Shown: one piece after another, positions 47,707-55,077 of the stretch
Numbering within the stretch: the stretch's first letter is position 1
Layout: each line of letters opens with the position of its first letter
From: Paenibacillus cookii
Lineage (GTDB): Bacteria; Bacillota; Bacilli; Paenibacillales; Paenibacillaceae
Direction: 5' to 3'
Assembly: GCF_018333375.1 (NCBI RefSeq)
Contig: NZ_BORW01000003.1
Span: 1-64,000 of the forward strand
Length of the DNA: 64,000 bases
The notes under the pieces: generated by a model
Databases searched by the model: none
Seen by the model: only the letters and a program-made list of their open reading frames with translations
What the model was told of the DNA's origin: nothing
Made by a program: the position numbers and the translations under genes

Positions 47707-49305
47707 TTACTTGGCGAATTTGCTGTTCAATTCATCCAGCACCGGTTGAACGAGGGATTGCTTGCTTTGCACCCATTTCTTCCAGTTGGTTTCCAGATCG
47801 CCGCTTTGCAGAATCAGGTTGGCATACTCGTTTTGATATTCGAACGTTGCTTGGCTTTTTGCCTTGGAATCATACAGCTGTACGTCCCAATCGTAAGTCG
47901 CCAGCTTGCCGCCTTCTTTGCCGAGTTTCGCTTTTTCTTGGAAAAGCTGCACGGCACGGTCGCGGTATTCCTTTTTGATCGCCGGGTTCACGACGCTGAA
48001 GTCGTCGCCCAGGACATACAGGCCTTCAAAACGTGCAGGATATTTGTCTTCGAGCGTCGTTCCTTCCGGAAGCAGGCTCACCAGCTCGTTTTTGTCGTCG
48101 TATTTCCAGTCTTTGCCCTCGAAGCCCATGTTGACGAGCAATTGTCCTTCTTTGCTTGTCGAGTAATCGAGGATGTCCATGATGCGTTCAAACTTCTCTT
48201 GGCTGATGTTCGGCGAGAAGATCAGGGACGACCAGAAATTAACCTGCTCCAGGTTGCGGTATTTGCCGTCATCGCCGAGAACGATGGCCGTGTGGACCAG
48301 ATCGTCGCTGCTGACGCCCAGGTTTTTCTGCATGTTTTTGTCCAGATCTTGTCTGTACGATGCCAGGCCGCCGAGGGACATGATGCCGGCTACGCCTTTG
48401 ACTCTGAAGTTGTCGGTGCCTTCGTTGTTTTTCCATGTGTAAAACTCAGGATTCAGCAGGCCTTCTTTATACGCCTTTTGCATCAGCTTCAGGCCGGTCA
48501 ACGTTTCCGGATCCGCCGGACCCCAATGGAATTTGCCGTCTTCGCCTCTGTAGAATGCGGATTCCACGCGGGAGTGTTCGCTGTTGGCCATGATGATGTT
48601 CGTCAGGGCATCGTCCGCGTTATAAGACATCGGAACCAGCTTGGAGCCCAGTTTCCCCGGATCCTTCTCTTTGATCAGCTCGGCATAATGGATCAGCTCG
48701 CTTGTCGTGTATGCGTCCTTCAACTCGAATCCGACGGCTTTCGCCCAGTCCTTGCGCAGCGCGATGACGCCGATTTGGTTCACGAGCGGGTCGGCCGGTT
48801 TGTTTTGGTAGTAGACCGGTTTCGGCAGGATGTACGTGCCGCCCGTCAGCTCTTCCAGTTTGTCGCCAAGGCCCGTCAGCTTGTAGGCTGCGGCTACGTT
48901 CGGCCAGCGTTCCTTCCAGTCATCCGGAAATTTGTACAAAAGTCCTTGGTCCACGTAATTCATGAAATCGCCGTGCACGTAGTTCCAGCTTGCCACGTCA
49001 GGCAGGTCGCCGGAGTTGATCCACAGGCGGAGTTTTTCCGGCCAGGAATCCCATTGCACGTAGTTGTAATCCCACTCGACGTTGAACTTGTCCATCCAAT
49101 ATTTGTGGAATTCGTTGTCCAGCACGCCGTCCTTCACTTCGGTCGTCTGCGCGACGGAGATTTTCAGCTTGTCCTTGTAGTTGCCGTCCGCGTCTTTTTC
49201 GTTGCCGCCGGATGATGCCGAGTCTTTCGAGCAGGCAGTGACCGTCACCATAACCGCCGACAGCGCGACGGCCAGGAGAGGTTTAAGCAGCTTTTTGGTG
49301 TTCAT
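47707..49305 (-). CDS. Extracellular solute-binding lipoprotein
   Basis: 532 residues with a lipoprotein signal (VMVTVTACSKDS; Cys about 25), followed by a large type-2 periplasmic-binding fold of the LplA/YtcQ size class. These large binding proteins serve oligosaccharides and pair with LplB/LplC-type permeases, which lie immediately upstream here. By synteny it should bind beta-1,2-gluco-oligosaccharides. Start ATG 49305 has GGGGG six bases upstream. No ATPase gene is present; a shared MsmX-type ATPase elsewhere is usual. Confidence 0.88.
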   Translation of the reverse strand: MNTKKLLKPLLAVALSAVMVTVTACSKDSASSGGNEKDADGNYKDKLKISVAQTTEVKDGVLDNEFHKYWMDKFNVEWDYNYVQWDSWPEKLRLWINSGDLPDVASWNYVHGDFMNYVDQGLLYKFPDDWKERWPNVAAAYKLTGLGDKLEELTGGTYILPKPVYYQNKPADPLVNQIGVIALRKDWAKAVGFELKDAYTTSELIHYAELIKEKDPGKLGSKLVPMSYNADDALTNIIMANSEHSRVESAFYRGEDGKFHWGPADPETLTGLKLMQKAYKEGLLNPEFYTWKNNEGTDNFRVKGVAGIMSLGGLASYRQDLDKNMQKNLGVSSDDLVHTAIVLGDDGKYRNLEQVNFWSSLIFSPNISQEKFERIMDILDYSTSKEGQLLVNMGFEGKDWKYDDKNELVSLLPEGTTLEDKYPARFEGLYVLGDDFSVVNPAIKKEYRDRAVQLFQEKAKLGKEGGKLATYDWDVQLYDSKAKSQATFEYQNEYANLILQSGDLETNWKKWVQSKQSLVQPVLDELNSKFAK

Positions 49306-49344
49306 GTTTTTCCCCCACTTTGATCAGATTTTTGCAGTTCAGGC

Positions 49345-49354
49345 TTTTGCAAAA
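49345..49354. promoter_or_regulatory. TTTTGCAAAA palindrome in the binding-protein leader
   Basis: 10-bp palindrome. The same sequence is at 49444-49453, and TTGCAAAA occurs at 52176-52183 and 52216-52223, all in non-coding DNA of this locus. Confidence 0.4.
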
Positions 49355-49394
49355 TTCGATTCCGGCCGCTCCAGAGTACAATATATGGAGGAAT

Positions 49395-49405
49395 GAAACC
49401 GTTTC
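49395..49405. promoter_or_regulatory. LacI-type operator before the binding-protein gene
   Basis: GAAAC-C-GTTTC, an interrupted palindrome 90 bases upstream of the binding-protein start. Related perfect sites occur at 52251 and 52597. Confidence 0.6.
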
Positions 49406-49479
49406 GCTCTATATATTGCTGATAGGAAGTGCTCTTTTTGAACTTTTGCAAAATCCTCAGTTAAAAATCTATTGTGTAA

Positions 49480-50382
49480 TCAGGTCTTGATAGCCCCTGT
49501 CAACACCCCTTTGGCGAAGTGCTTTTGCAGCATCGGGAAGAAGCACATAATCGGCACCATCGATACGAAAACCGAAGCCATCTTCATTCCCGTGGAAAAA
49601 CCGGATTTGTTCAGGGCGTCCACGCTGGACGCGTTCGAAACGTTTGTCGAGGATTCGACGATGATCGTTCTTAGGACGTTTTGCAGCGGCAGCATCTCCG
49701 CCTTTCGCAGGAAAATCATCGCGTCGTACCATCCGTTCCAGAAGGCGACGCCGTAGAACAGCGTAATCGTTGCCATGATCGGCGCGGCCAGCGGCAGCAC
49801 GATGGAGAACAGGATCTTCCATTCCCCGGCTCCGTCGAGTCTGGCGGATTCCATCAGCGATTCCGGGAGGCCTTGGAAATAGTTCATCATCAGGATCATG
49901 TTGAAGGCGCTGAAGCTCCCCACCAGGATGACGGACCACAAGGTACCGGTCAGGTGAAGCGACTTCATGACCAGGTAAAGCGGTACGATGCCGCCGTTGA
50001 AAATCATGGTGAACAGGACCAGGAAAAAGATCAGCTTTTTGCCCGGAAACTTGTCCCGGCTAAGGCCGTAGGCCATCGTGCTTGTCAGGAACAAGCTGAG
50101 CGGCAGCCCGACGACGAGAATTTTGATCGTATTCCAGAAGCCCGTCAAAATCCTTCCGTCATTCAACAACGCCTTATAAGCGTCCAGCGTCGGATGCTTC
50201 GGAAACAGCATCATCGGGTTATCGGCGTATTCTTTTTGCGAAGCGAACGAAATCGCGATCACGTTGATGAACGGGATGAGGATCATCAAGGACAAAATGA
50301 TCAGGACGACCAGCAGCGCATAGTCGAGAAAGGTCATTTTGCCGATCCGGTATTTATGCCGTTTTGCGGTAGCGGTACTCAT
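49480..50382 (-). CDS. Sugar ABC transporter permease, LplC/YtcP type
   Basis: 300-residue permease with six membrane helices (first about 18-40, FLDYALLVVLIILSLMILIP). The EAA coupling loop is LPESLMESARLDGAGEWKIL. The FASQKEYADNPMMLFPKHPT segment after helix 1 is typical of the LplC/YtcP group. ATG 50382 has AAAGGAG upstream. It is 18 bases behind the LplB-type permease. Confidence 0.92.
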   Translation of the reverse strand: MSTATAKRHKYRIGKMTFLDYALLVVLIILSLMILIPFINVIAISFASQKEYADNPMMLFPKHPTLDAYKALLNDGRILTGFWNTIKILVVGLPLSLFLTSTMAYGLSRDKFPGKKLIFFLVLFTMIFNGGIVPLYLVMKSLHLTGTLWSVILVGSFSAFNMILMMNYFQGLPESLMESARLDGAGEWKILFSIVLPLAAPIMATITLFYGVAFWNGWYDAMIFLRKAEMLPLQNVLRTIIVESSTNVSNASSVDALNKSGFSTGMKMASVFVSMVPIMCFFPMLQKHFAKGVLTGAIKT

Positions 50383-50400
50383 CTGTTATTCACTCCTTTC

Positions 50401-51357
50401 CTAGCGGAACAAGCCGTCTCCGCCCATCATTTTTGCCACTCGGTCGGCGGCCAGCAACAGGATCATGTTCACCAGGGAACGGAACAAGCTGACGGCGGTC
50501 GAGAACGAGAAGTCCGTCGAGGACTGGAACGTAATGCGGTAAATGTATACGTCGAGCACCTGGGACACGTTTTGCGTGGCTGCGTTCGCCAAGTTGAAGA
50601 TCTGGTCGAAGCCCGCGGACATCAAACCGCCCACGTTAAGAATGAACATGACGGTAACGGTCGGAAGAATGTTCGGCAGCGTAATTTTGAAAATTTGCTG
50701 CATCCGCGAAGCGCCGTCGATTTGGGCCGATTCGTACTGGTCCTGGTCGATGCCGGAAATAGCCGCCAGGAAGATGATCGCGCCCCAGCCGGTCGACTTC
50801 CAGATGTCGGTTAGAATCAGCATCGGCAGGAACATTTTTTCCGAACCCAGGAAGTTGATCGTCGGCAGCCCCATCAGCTGCAGCGCGCTGTTCAGCAATC
50901 CGTCATAGGACAGCACGTTGATGACGATCCCGGAAACGATGATCCAGGACAAAAACTGCGGAAACGTAAATACCGTTTGGAACAGCTTTTTGGTTTTGCG
51001 CATCCGCAGCTCGTTCAGCAGCAGCGCAAGAAGGATCGGGAACGGGAACGTGATGACCAGCTTGATGATGTTGACGTACAGCGTTCTCCACACGGCCTGC
51101 GCGAAGGTTGGATCGCGGAAGACGTATTTGAAGTTTTCGAAGCCGACCCAAGGGCTTCCCCAAATGCCCTCGTTGGCCTTGTAGTGCTTGAACGCCAGCG
51201 ACAGGCCGCCCATCGGCAGGTAAGCGAACAAAATCAACCAAACCAGGCCGGGAATCAGCAGGGTATAGGTCATTCGGTGCTTCCAGATTTCCTTGTACCA
51301 AGGAGTCGCGGAACGCGCTCGTAATTTTTTGTCAGGCCCTAAGGCTGCGGGTTTCAA
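50401..51357 (-). CDS. Sugar ABC transporter permease, LplB/YteP type
   Basis: 318-residue permease. A basic cytoplasmic N terminus precedes the first helix (about 31-50, MTYTLLIPGLVWLILFAYLP); coupling loop IDQDQYESAQIDGASRMQQI. The start is not obvious: TTG 51357 has GAGG nine bases upstream and is preferred over in-frame codons that run into the esterase gene. Heterodimer partner of the next permease. Confidence 0.9.
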   Translation of the reverse strand: MKPAALGPDKKLRARSATPWYKEIWKHRMTYTLLIPGLVWLILFAYLPMGGLSLAFKHYKANEGIWGSPWVGFENFKYVFRDPTFAQAVWRTLYVNIIKLVITFPFPILLALLLNELRMRKTKKLFQTVFTFPQFLSWIIVSGIVINVLSYDGLLNSALQLMGLPTINFLGSEKMFLPMLILTDIWKSTGWGAIIFLAAISGIDQDQYESAQIDGASRMQQIFKITLPNILPTVTVMFILNVGGLMSAGFDQIFNLANAATQNVSQVLDVYIYRITFQSSTDFSFSTAVSLFRSLVNMILLLAADRVAKMMGGDGLFR

Positions 51358-51377
51358 TTTGCATCGCCTCACTCTAC

Positions 51378-52136
51378 TTATTTCTTTTCGTTGAACAGGA
51401 AGTCGAAAGCCGTTTTCAGGTGCCTTTCCCAGAAAAGCCAATCATGGGCTCCCGGGCCTTCCACGTACGCGAATTCGAACGGCGTGTTCCGCATGTAATC
51501 GGCGAACTCCCGGTTCATCCCGATAAAAGGATCTTCGGTTCCGCAGCAGCAAAGGACCGAAGGGAGCGGCCCGCCTTCATCGATACGTTTCGCAGCCAGC
51601 GCGTACAAGTCCTGGTCCGGCTTGACCTGAAGGTCCGGTCCGAATACCGCCTGCATCTCCTTCGCCATCCCCGCTTCCATGTTCGGATCGCGGAGTCGCT
51701 TTTGGATATCGGTAACGCCGGATAAGGATACCGCTTTCGCATACCGGTCCGGATAGGTCAGGGCGCATTTCAAAGCACCGTACCCGCCCATCGACAAGCC
51801 GGCCACGTAGGTTTTCCCGGGATCCTCGTTCAGCCGGAGCAGCCGGCCGCAAAGGTCCGGAAGCTCCTGCGTCACGTAGCGGAAATACTCGAGACCGTAT
51901 TCCATGTCCGTGTAGTAGCTTCGGTTGGCTTCCGGCATGATGACCGTGCAGCCGTATTTGGCCGCATACAGCTCGATCGTCGTCAGGCGGTGCCATGTAC
52001 TGGCGTTGTCTCCGGCCCCGTGAAGAAGATAAAGCGTGCTGCTTGCCGGAACGCCGGCATCGACGGGCGAGATGACATGAATGTTGGTGGTCATCCGCAA
52101 GGCAGGCGAGCCGGTATCCATCGTTATATGCGCCAT
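51378..52136 (-). CDS. Esterase D / tributyrin-esterase-like alpha/beta hydrolase
   Basis: 252 residues, no signal peptide. The nucleophile elbow GLSMGGYGALKCAL, a likely Asp in CCGTEDPFIG and His in GPGAHDWLFWERHL complete a catalytic triad; LYLLHGAGDNASTWHR forms the oxyanion region. It resembles the FrmB/EstA-like carbohydrate-associated esterases. It is the promoter-proximal gene of the sugar operon and an addition to the Listeria layout. Removal of acyl substituents from imported glucans is a plausible role, not demonstrated. ATG 52136 has AAAGGGG upstream. Confidence 0.85.
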   Translation of the reverse strand: MAHITMDTGSPALRMTTNIHVISPVDAGVPASSTLYLLHGAGDNASTWHRLTTIELYAAKYGCTVIMPEANRSYYTDMEYGLEYFRYVTQELPDLCGRLLRLNEDPGKTYVAGLSMGGYGALKCALTYPDRYAKAVSLSGVTDIQKRLRDPNMEAGMAKEMQAVFGPDLQVKPDQDLYALAAKRIDEGGPLPSVLCCCGTEDPFIGMNREFADYMRNTPFEFAYVEGPGAHDWLFWERHLKTAFDFLFNEKK

Positions 52137-52546
52137 ATGTAACCCCTTTCAATCGCGTCGTTTTATAACATACAGTTGCAAAATCGGCTTTATTGTCTTT
52201 CGTCTTTGATTAAACTTGCAAAATTCGACAAAAATCTCGGACGGCTTGGCGAAACGTTTCTTTTATGCTCAAACCTCTCCCACAAACGTCCAAATAATGC
52301 CTATTTCCCTGTAATGTTCGACCTTAGAGCCTCTGGCAATCCATCATTCCAGATATTTCATATAGACCGTTTTTTGGTTTGTAAGCGATTCATTCGAATC
52401 GTTTCGATAACATCATAATCCTCTTGTCACCTCATGTCAACTATCTTTTTCTAAAACCTCTTTCCATGACATGGAATGTTCATCATTCTACTAAAACGAT
52501 CCATTTCTGGTCTTGATTTCAGCAGGAAAGCGATTGCCGAGGGAAG
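52137..52546. other. Divergent regulatory region
   Basis: About 490 bases separate the esterase operon from the serine hydrolase gene. I see a minus-strand extended -10 (TGTTATAAA, 52162-52167 for the hexamer), two TTGCAAAA motifs, an operator (52251-52260) and an imperfect one (CGAATCGTTTCG near 52395-52406). No gene. Confidence 0.5.
52251..52260. promoter_or_regulatory. Operator GAAACGTTTC before the esterase operon
   Basis: Perfect 10-bp palindrome about 115 bases upstream of the esterase start. It is identical in core to 52597-52606. Confidence 0.6.
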
Positions 52547-52575
52547 TTGACAGGGGCATTCTCTTGTAATAAATT
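52547..52575 (+). promoter_or_regulatory. Promoter of the serine hydrolase gene
   Basis: TTGACA, 17 bases, TAAATT. The operator at 52597-52606 lies about 15 bases past the expected start point. Confidence 0.65.
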
Positions 52576-52596
52576 CTAGTTTAAAAGAATATCATG

Positions 52597-52606
52597 GAAA
52601 CGTTTC
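52597..52606. promoter_or_regulatory. Operator GAAACGTTTC before the serine hydrolase gene
   Basis: Perfect palindrome in TGGAAACGTTTCTA, placed where bound repressor would block elongation. It also resembles a CcpA cre site (two or three mismatches), so either regulator is possible. Confidence 0.6.
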
Positions 52607-52630
52607 TATGAAGAAGAAAGAAGGCTTAAC

Positions 52631-53542
52631 ATGTCCATATCGTTATCCGGTTTCGTGGATCGCATATCGAGCCAACGTTTAAACGTGCTTTCGGCGCGCG
52701 TGCTTCAACATGGAGCGCCTGCCGCGGCATGGGACTTGACCCGGGATGAGCGCCGGCTGCAGCATTCGGTGAGCAAATCCTTTACATGCATGGCCGTCGG
52801 GCTCGCGATTGCCGAAGGCAAGCTGTCCCTTGACACGAAGCTGAAAGATTTTTTTCCGCAGCATGCCGGAGGGCATGTTGGCGCGCCCCCGGACATGCAG
52901 CCCGGGGAACTGACGCTTTACAATCTGCTTCGGATGTCTTCGGGCCATGATTCGCCCCCGCTGTGGGCCGAAGAAAGAGCGTCCCTCCAGGAAAAGGATT
53001 GGGTGAAATATTATATGTCCTTGCCGCTGGACAGGCCTCAAGGGGAAAAATTCACGTACAGCAGCGGCGACACGTTCGTGGTCTCCGCCCTGGTGCAAGC
53101 CGCTGTCGGCGAAACCGTCAAAGATTATTTGACGCCCCGCCTGTTCGAGCCGCTTTGCATAAAGGACGTCAGTTGGGAGACTTCCCCGCTTGGCGTAACG
53201 CTCGGATGCGCGGGACTTTCCATCAGCAACGAGGAGCTCAGCCGGTTCGGGCAGCTTCTTTTGCAAAAAGGGATGTGGGAAGGCAAGCAGCTGGTGCCCG
53301 CGGAATGGATCGAATTTGCGACCCGCAAGCAGATCGACAACGAGGGCAGCCCGGATTGGAGCCAGGGTTACGGCTGCCAGTTCTGGATGTGCAGGCATGA
53401 CGCTTACCGTGCCGACGGCGCGCACGGGCAGCTGTGCGTGGTCATCCCCGGCAAAAACGCCGTGATCGCGGTCAACAGCGAGGAAGACGACATTCAAGGG
53501 ATTCTTGATGCGGTTTGGGCGGAGATTTTGCCGCAGCTGTAA
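52631..53542 (+). CDS. Serine hydrolase of the beta-lactamase/penicillin-binding superfamily
   Basis: 303 residues without signal peptide, so probably a cytoplasmic class C-like esterase/hydrolase. The SxxK motif is HSVSKSFTCM (about residues 55-58), the YxN-like site reads TYSSGDTFVV, and an HGQ in DGAHGQLCVV stands in for the KTG box. YSS in place of YxN and HxG in place of KTG are usual for esterase-type members rather than true beta-lactamases. It is divergent from the beta-1,2-glucan operon and shares its operator motif, so it may act on a substituted form of that sugar. ATG 52631 follows AGAAGG. Confidence 0.85.
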   Translation: MSISLSGFVDRISSQRLNVLSARVLQHGAPAAAWDLTRDERRLQHSVSKSFTCMAVGLAIAEGKLSLDTKLKDFFPQHAGGHVGAPPDMQPGELTLYNLLRMSSGHDSPPLWAEERASLQEKDWVKYYMSLPLDRPQGEKFTYSSGDTFVVSALVQAAVGETVKDYLTPRLFEPLCIKDVSWETSPLGVTLGCAGLSISNEELSRFGQLLLQKGMWEGKQLVPAEWIEFATRKQIDNEGSPDWSQGYGCQFWMCRHDAYRADGAHGQLCVVIPGKNAVIAVNSEEDDIQGILDAVWAEILPQL

Positions 53543-53572
53543 TGGAAAAACGAGAATTTTGCAGCGGATTGC

Positions 53573-53606
53573 AAAGGAGCCAGCCGGATTTTCGGCTGGC
53601 TCCTTT
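53573..53606 (+). terminator. Terminator of the serine hydrolase gene
   Basis: AAAGGAGCCAGCCG / CGGCTGGCTCCTTT, 14-bp perfect stem, 6-base loop. Symmetrical enough to work both ways. Confidence 0.85.
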
Positions 53607-53637
53607 GCGGATGCGGCAATAGATAAGCGGGATATGG

Positions 53638-53643
53638 TATAAT
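53638..53643 (+). promoter_or_regulatory. -10 of the toxin gene
   Basis: TGGTATAAT, an extended -10 with perfect TATAAT. It gives a leader of about 50 bases with the hairpin 53673-53699. No clear -35. Confidence 0.55.
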
Positions 53644-53672
53644 ATGGGACGTACATACACGCCTTGAGTGGG

Positions 53673-53699
53673 CGCACCCTCCCGAAAGGGGGTGGTGCG
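53673..53699 (+). promoter_or_regulatory. Hairpin sequestering the toxin ribosome binding site
   Basis: CGCACC (53673-53678) pairs with GGTGCG (53694-53699), and CTCCC with GGGGG around a GAAA tetraloop. The whole Shine-Dalgarno (GGGGGTGG) is inside the stem, and the ATG follows at once. Confidence 0.75.
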
Positions 53700-53780
53700 A
53701 TGAACATTTCGTTCGGTGAAGTGCTTACCTTCGGATTATTCCTGTTGGCTTTGCTGATTTACATCGATAAACGAAAGTAA
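53700..53780 (+). CDS. Holin-like small membrane toxin (type I toxin-antitoxin candidate)
   Basis: 26 codons: polar start MNISFGEVL, one hydrophobic helix (TFGLFLLALLIYI), charged end DKRK. This is the layout of Firmicute holin-like toxins of type I toxin-antitoxin systems (short hydrophobic helix ending in a KK/KRK-type tail). Support: its own -10, a Shine-Dalgarno GGGGG seven bases from ATG but buried in a hairpin, and a 12-bp inverted repeat at the stop codon where an antisense RNA could overlap. No homologue can be checked here, so toxicity is inference. Confidence 0.7.
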   Translation: MNISFGEVLTFGLFLLALLIYIDKRK

Positions 53781-53815
53781 CCCACTCCTGAGGTTCGCGC
53801 CTAAGTGGGTTACTT
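53775..53815. terminator. Inverted repeat at the toxin 3' end
   Basis: AAGTAACCCACT (53775-53786) / AGTGGGTTACTT (53804-53815), 12 bp perfect. It could end the toxin mRNA and also form the stem of a converging antisense RNA. Confidence 0.6.
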
Positions 53816-53927
53816 CACGTATCATTGACATGATCTGGAGGGGAATCCCGCTCAAGATGTTTGTACAAGGGGCAGCCTGGGCCGGCTGCTCCTCGCTTAT
53901 TGTTATCTTAGCATATGGGGAATTATA
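53816..53927 (-). ncRNA. Possible antisense antitoxin RNA (uncertain)
   Basis: A minus-strand TATAAT at 53922-53927 faces the toxin gene. A transcript from about 53915 would run into the 53775-53815 stem and cover the toxin 3' end. The -35 is poor and the RNA ends are guesses. The only other notable feature here is AT-rich sequence. Confidence 0.3.
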
Positions 53928-53953
53928 CCTCAAGGAATAGGAACCGCTGCTTC

Positions 53954-54049
53954 GAGTTGGCACCCGTCCCAGGTCGGGATACACCCCTCCGGGCTGACTG
54001 CGAAGCTTATGCTCCCGATGTTGATGCTTCGACGAACCCTGTTGGGTTC
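53954..54049 (-). repeat. tRNA-Arg-linked repeat, copy B
   Basis: Reads on the minus strand in the same position relative to its tRNA as copy A (24354-24443). It shares GGGTTCGTCG, TAAGCTTC, GCAGTCAGCCCGG and ATCCCGACCTGGGACGGG. It differs by a short insertion and point changes, including in hairpin loops (GAACCC-AACA-GGGTTC). Confidence 0.75.
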
Positions 54050-54065
54050 TCATCCCTTTATAAAT

Positions 54066-54092
54066 TAAAAAACCACTCTCACGAGTGGCTTT
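54066..54092 (-). terminator. Terminator of the second tRNA-Arg
   Basis: Minus strand GCCACTC-GTGA-GAGTGGT then T6. It is similar to the first tRNA's hairpin but with a changed loop. Confidence 0.88.
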
Positions 54093-54095
54093 GTA

Positions 54096-54169
<74 letters not shown>

Positions 54170-54201
54170 TTGTTATGTAATAGAAAAGCGATGCGTTTAT
54201 T

Positions 54202-54229
54202 ATTATAGCGCATTTTCCGGAAAATTCAA
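54202..54229 (-). promoter_or_regulatory. Promoter of the second tRNA-Arg
   Basis: Minus strand TTGAAT, 16 bases, TATAAT, about 33 bases before the tRNA. Unrelated in sequence to the promoter of the first copy. Confidence 0.7.
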
Positions 54230-54311
54230 AGGGAAATTTTTAAAAATGAATCATCGCCATCTTCGCGGGGTAATATGATAACAGCAAACCCACGTCAAAG
54301 GAGTTTTTGCA

Positions 54312-54608
54312 ATGCGTCAATTGCTGTCGGCCTTATCGTATTTCAGCATCTTTTTCGCACCGTTTCTCCTCCCCCTGATCATCTGGATCGCATGCAGGGA
54401 AGATTCGTATGTCGCCATGCATTCGAAACGGGCGCTGATCTCGCACATCCTTCCTTTCGTCGCGGCCTTACCGCTGCTTTTTCTTACGTTCGGCGCGGAG
54501 CATTTAGGCTCGGTGCTTGGATATATCATTTTGTTCATCATCATCTACTTCGGAACGTTCATCTACAACATCGTCAAAGGCATTCAAGTCCTTCGCGAAT
54601 ACGCGTAG
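54312..54608 (+). CDS. Small membrane protein, DUF4870-like
   Basis: 98 residues with three hydrophobic helices: LLSALSYFSIFFAPFLLPLI, ISHILPFVAALPLLFLTFG and GYIILFIIIYFGTFIYNIV. The polar stretch EDSYVAMHSKRALISH between helices 1 and 2 and the conserved opening are typical of the DUF4870/YqgC-like group of unknown function. ATG 54312 follows AAAGGAG at seven to eight bases. Single gene between tRNA-Arg and its own terminator. Confidence 0.85.
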   Translation: MRQLLSALSYFSIFFAPFLLPLIIWIACREDSYVAMHSKRALISHILPFVAALPLLFLTFGAEHLGSVLGYIILFIIIYFGTFIYNIVKGIQVLREYA

Positions 54609-54647
54609 CCGAAAAATCCCTTCCATTATATGTAACATTATCCAACC

Positions 54648-54677
54648 CAAAAACCTCCGATCGCCCGGAGGTTTTTG
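54648..54677. terminator. Bidirectional terminator
   Basis: AAAAACCTCCG / CGGAGGTTTTT with a short loop. It ends the plus-strand 98-residue gene and, 16 bases after its stop, the minus-strand microgene 54693-54824. Confidence 0.9.
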
Positions 54678-54692
54678 CGTTTTCAGGGGTAC

Positions 54693-54824
54693 CTACTTAT
54701 TGCCAAATCGTCTTGGGTTTTGCGGAACAGCCAAATTTCTGTCGTTTTTACTCAGGACTTCGTCAGCAAATTCAGTCTGGTGGGCATACTTGTTGCCTTT
54801 CGTCTTTTTGTACGTCGTTGCCAC
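54693..54824 (-). CDS. 43-residue forespore protein candidate (SASP-like)
   Basis: GTG 54824 follows AGGGGGGTGA with 7-9 bases of spacing and opens 43 codons: VATTYKKTKGNKYAHQTEFA, then DEVLSKNDRNLAVPQNPRR and FGNK. It is small, Lys/Asn-rich, without Cys or Trp. The TEFA element recalls the GTEFASET repeat of gamma-type small acid-soluble spore proteins; similarity is short, so the family is unsure. A promoter matching the sigma-G consensus gHATR-N18-CATNHTA lies at 54846-54875, and a bidirectional terminator follows the stop. All three signals together make it a real gene in my view. It would be made only in the forespore. Confidence 0.65.
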   Translation of the reverse strand: MATTYKKTKGNKYAHQTEFADEVLSKNDRNLAVPQNPRRFGNK

Positions 54825-54845
54825 TTTCGCTCACCCCCCTAAGCA

Positions 54846-54875
54846 TAGTATGGGATGCGATGCAAGCCGCTATGA
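54846..54875 (-). promoter_or_regulatory. Sigma-G-type promoter
   Basis: Minus strand TCATA, exactly 18 bases, CATACTA. The -10 is a perfect CATNHTA and the -35 fits HATR; only the weakly conserved leading G is missing. The start point falls just at the AGGGGGG ribosome binding site. Confidence 0.65.
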
Positions 54876-55077
54876 CCTTCAATATCTGGCTCGCCTTACA
54901 GCTCTTCTTGGGCAAGCGGCAGCGAAAAGAACCGTTCCATCCCGCGACATCATCCCGCTTCTTGTGACAAGTTCTGGCGGCGACCTGCGCCCGGACAGAC
55001 ATTTTATGCCCTTCTTCGGCATATAACTGTATCACTTTCAGAAAATGAGGAATTTGCAAAAGAAAGGATGATCCGTC

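Noticed and set aside
52597..52606. Calling this site a CcpA cre element outright
   Set aside because: It matches cre with two to three mismatches, but the same core recurs three times within one locus that encodes its own LacI regulator, so the local regulator is the simpler reading.
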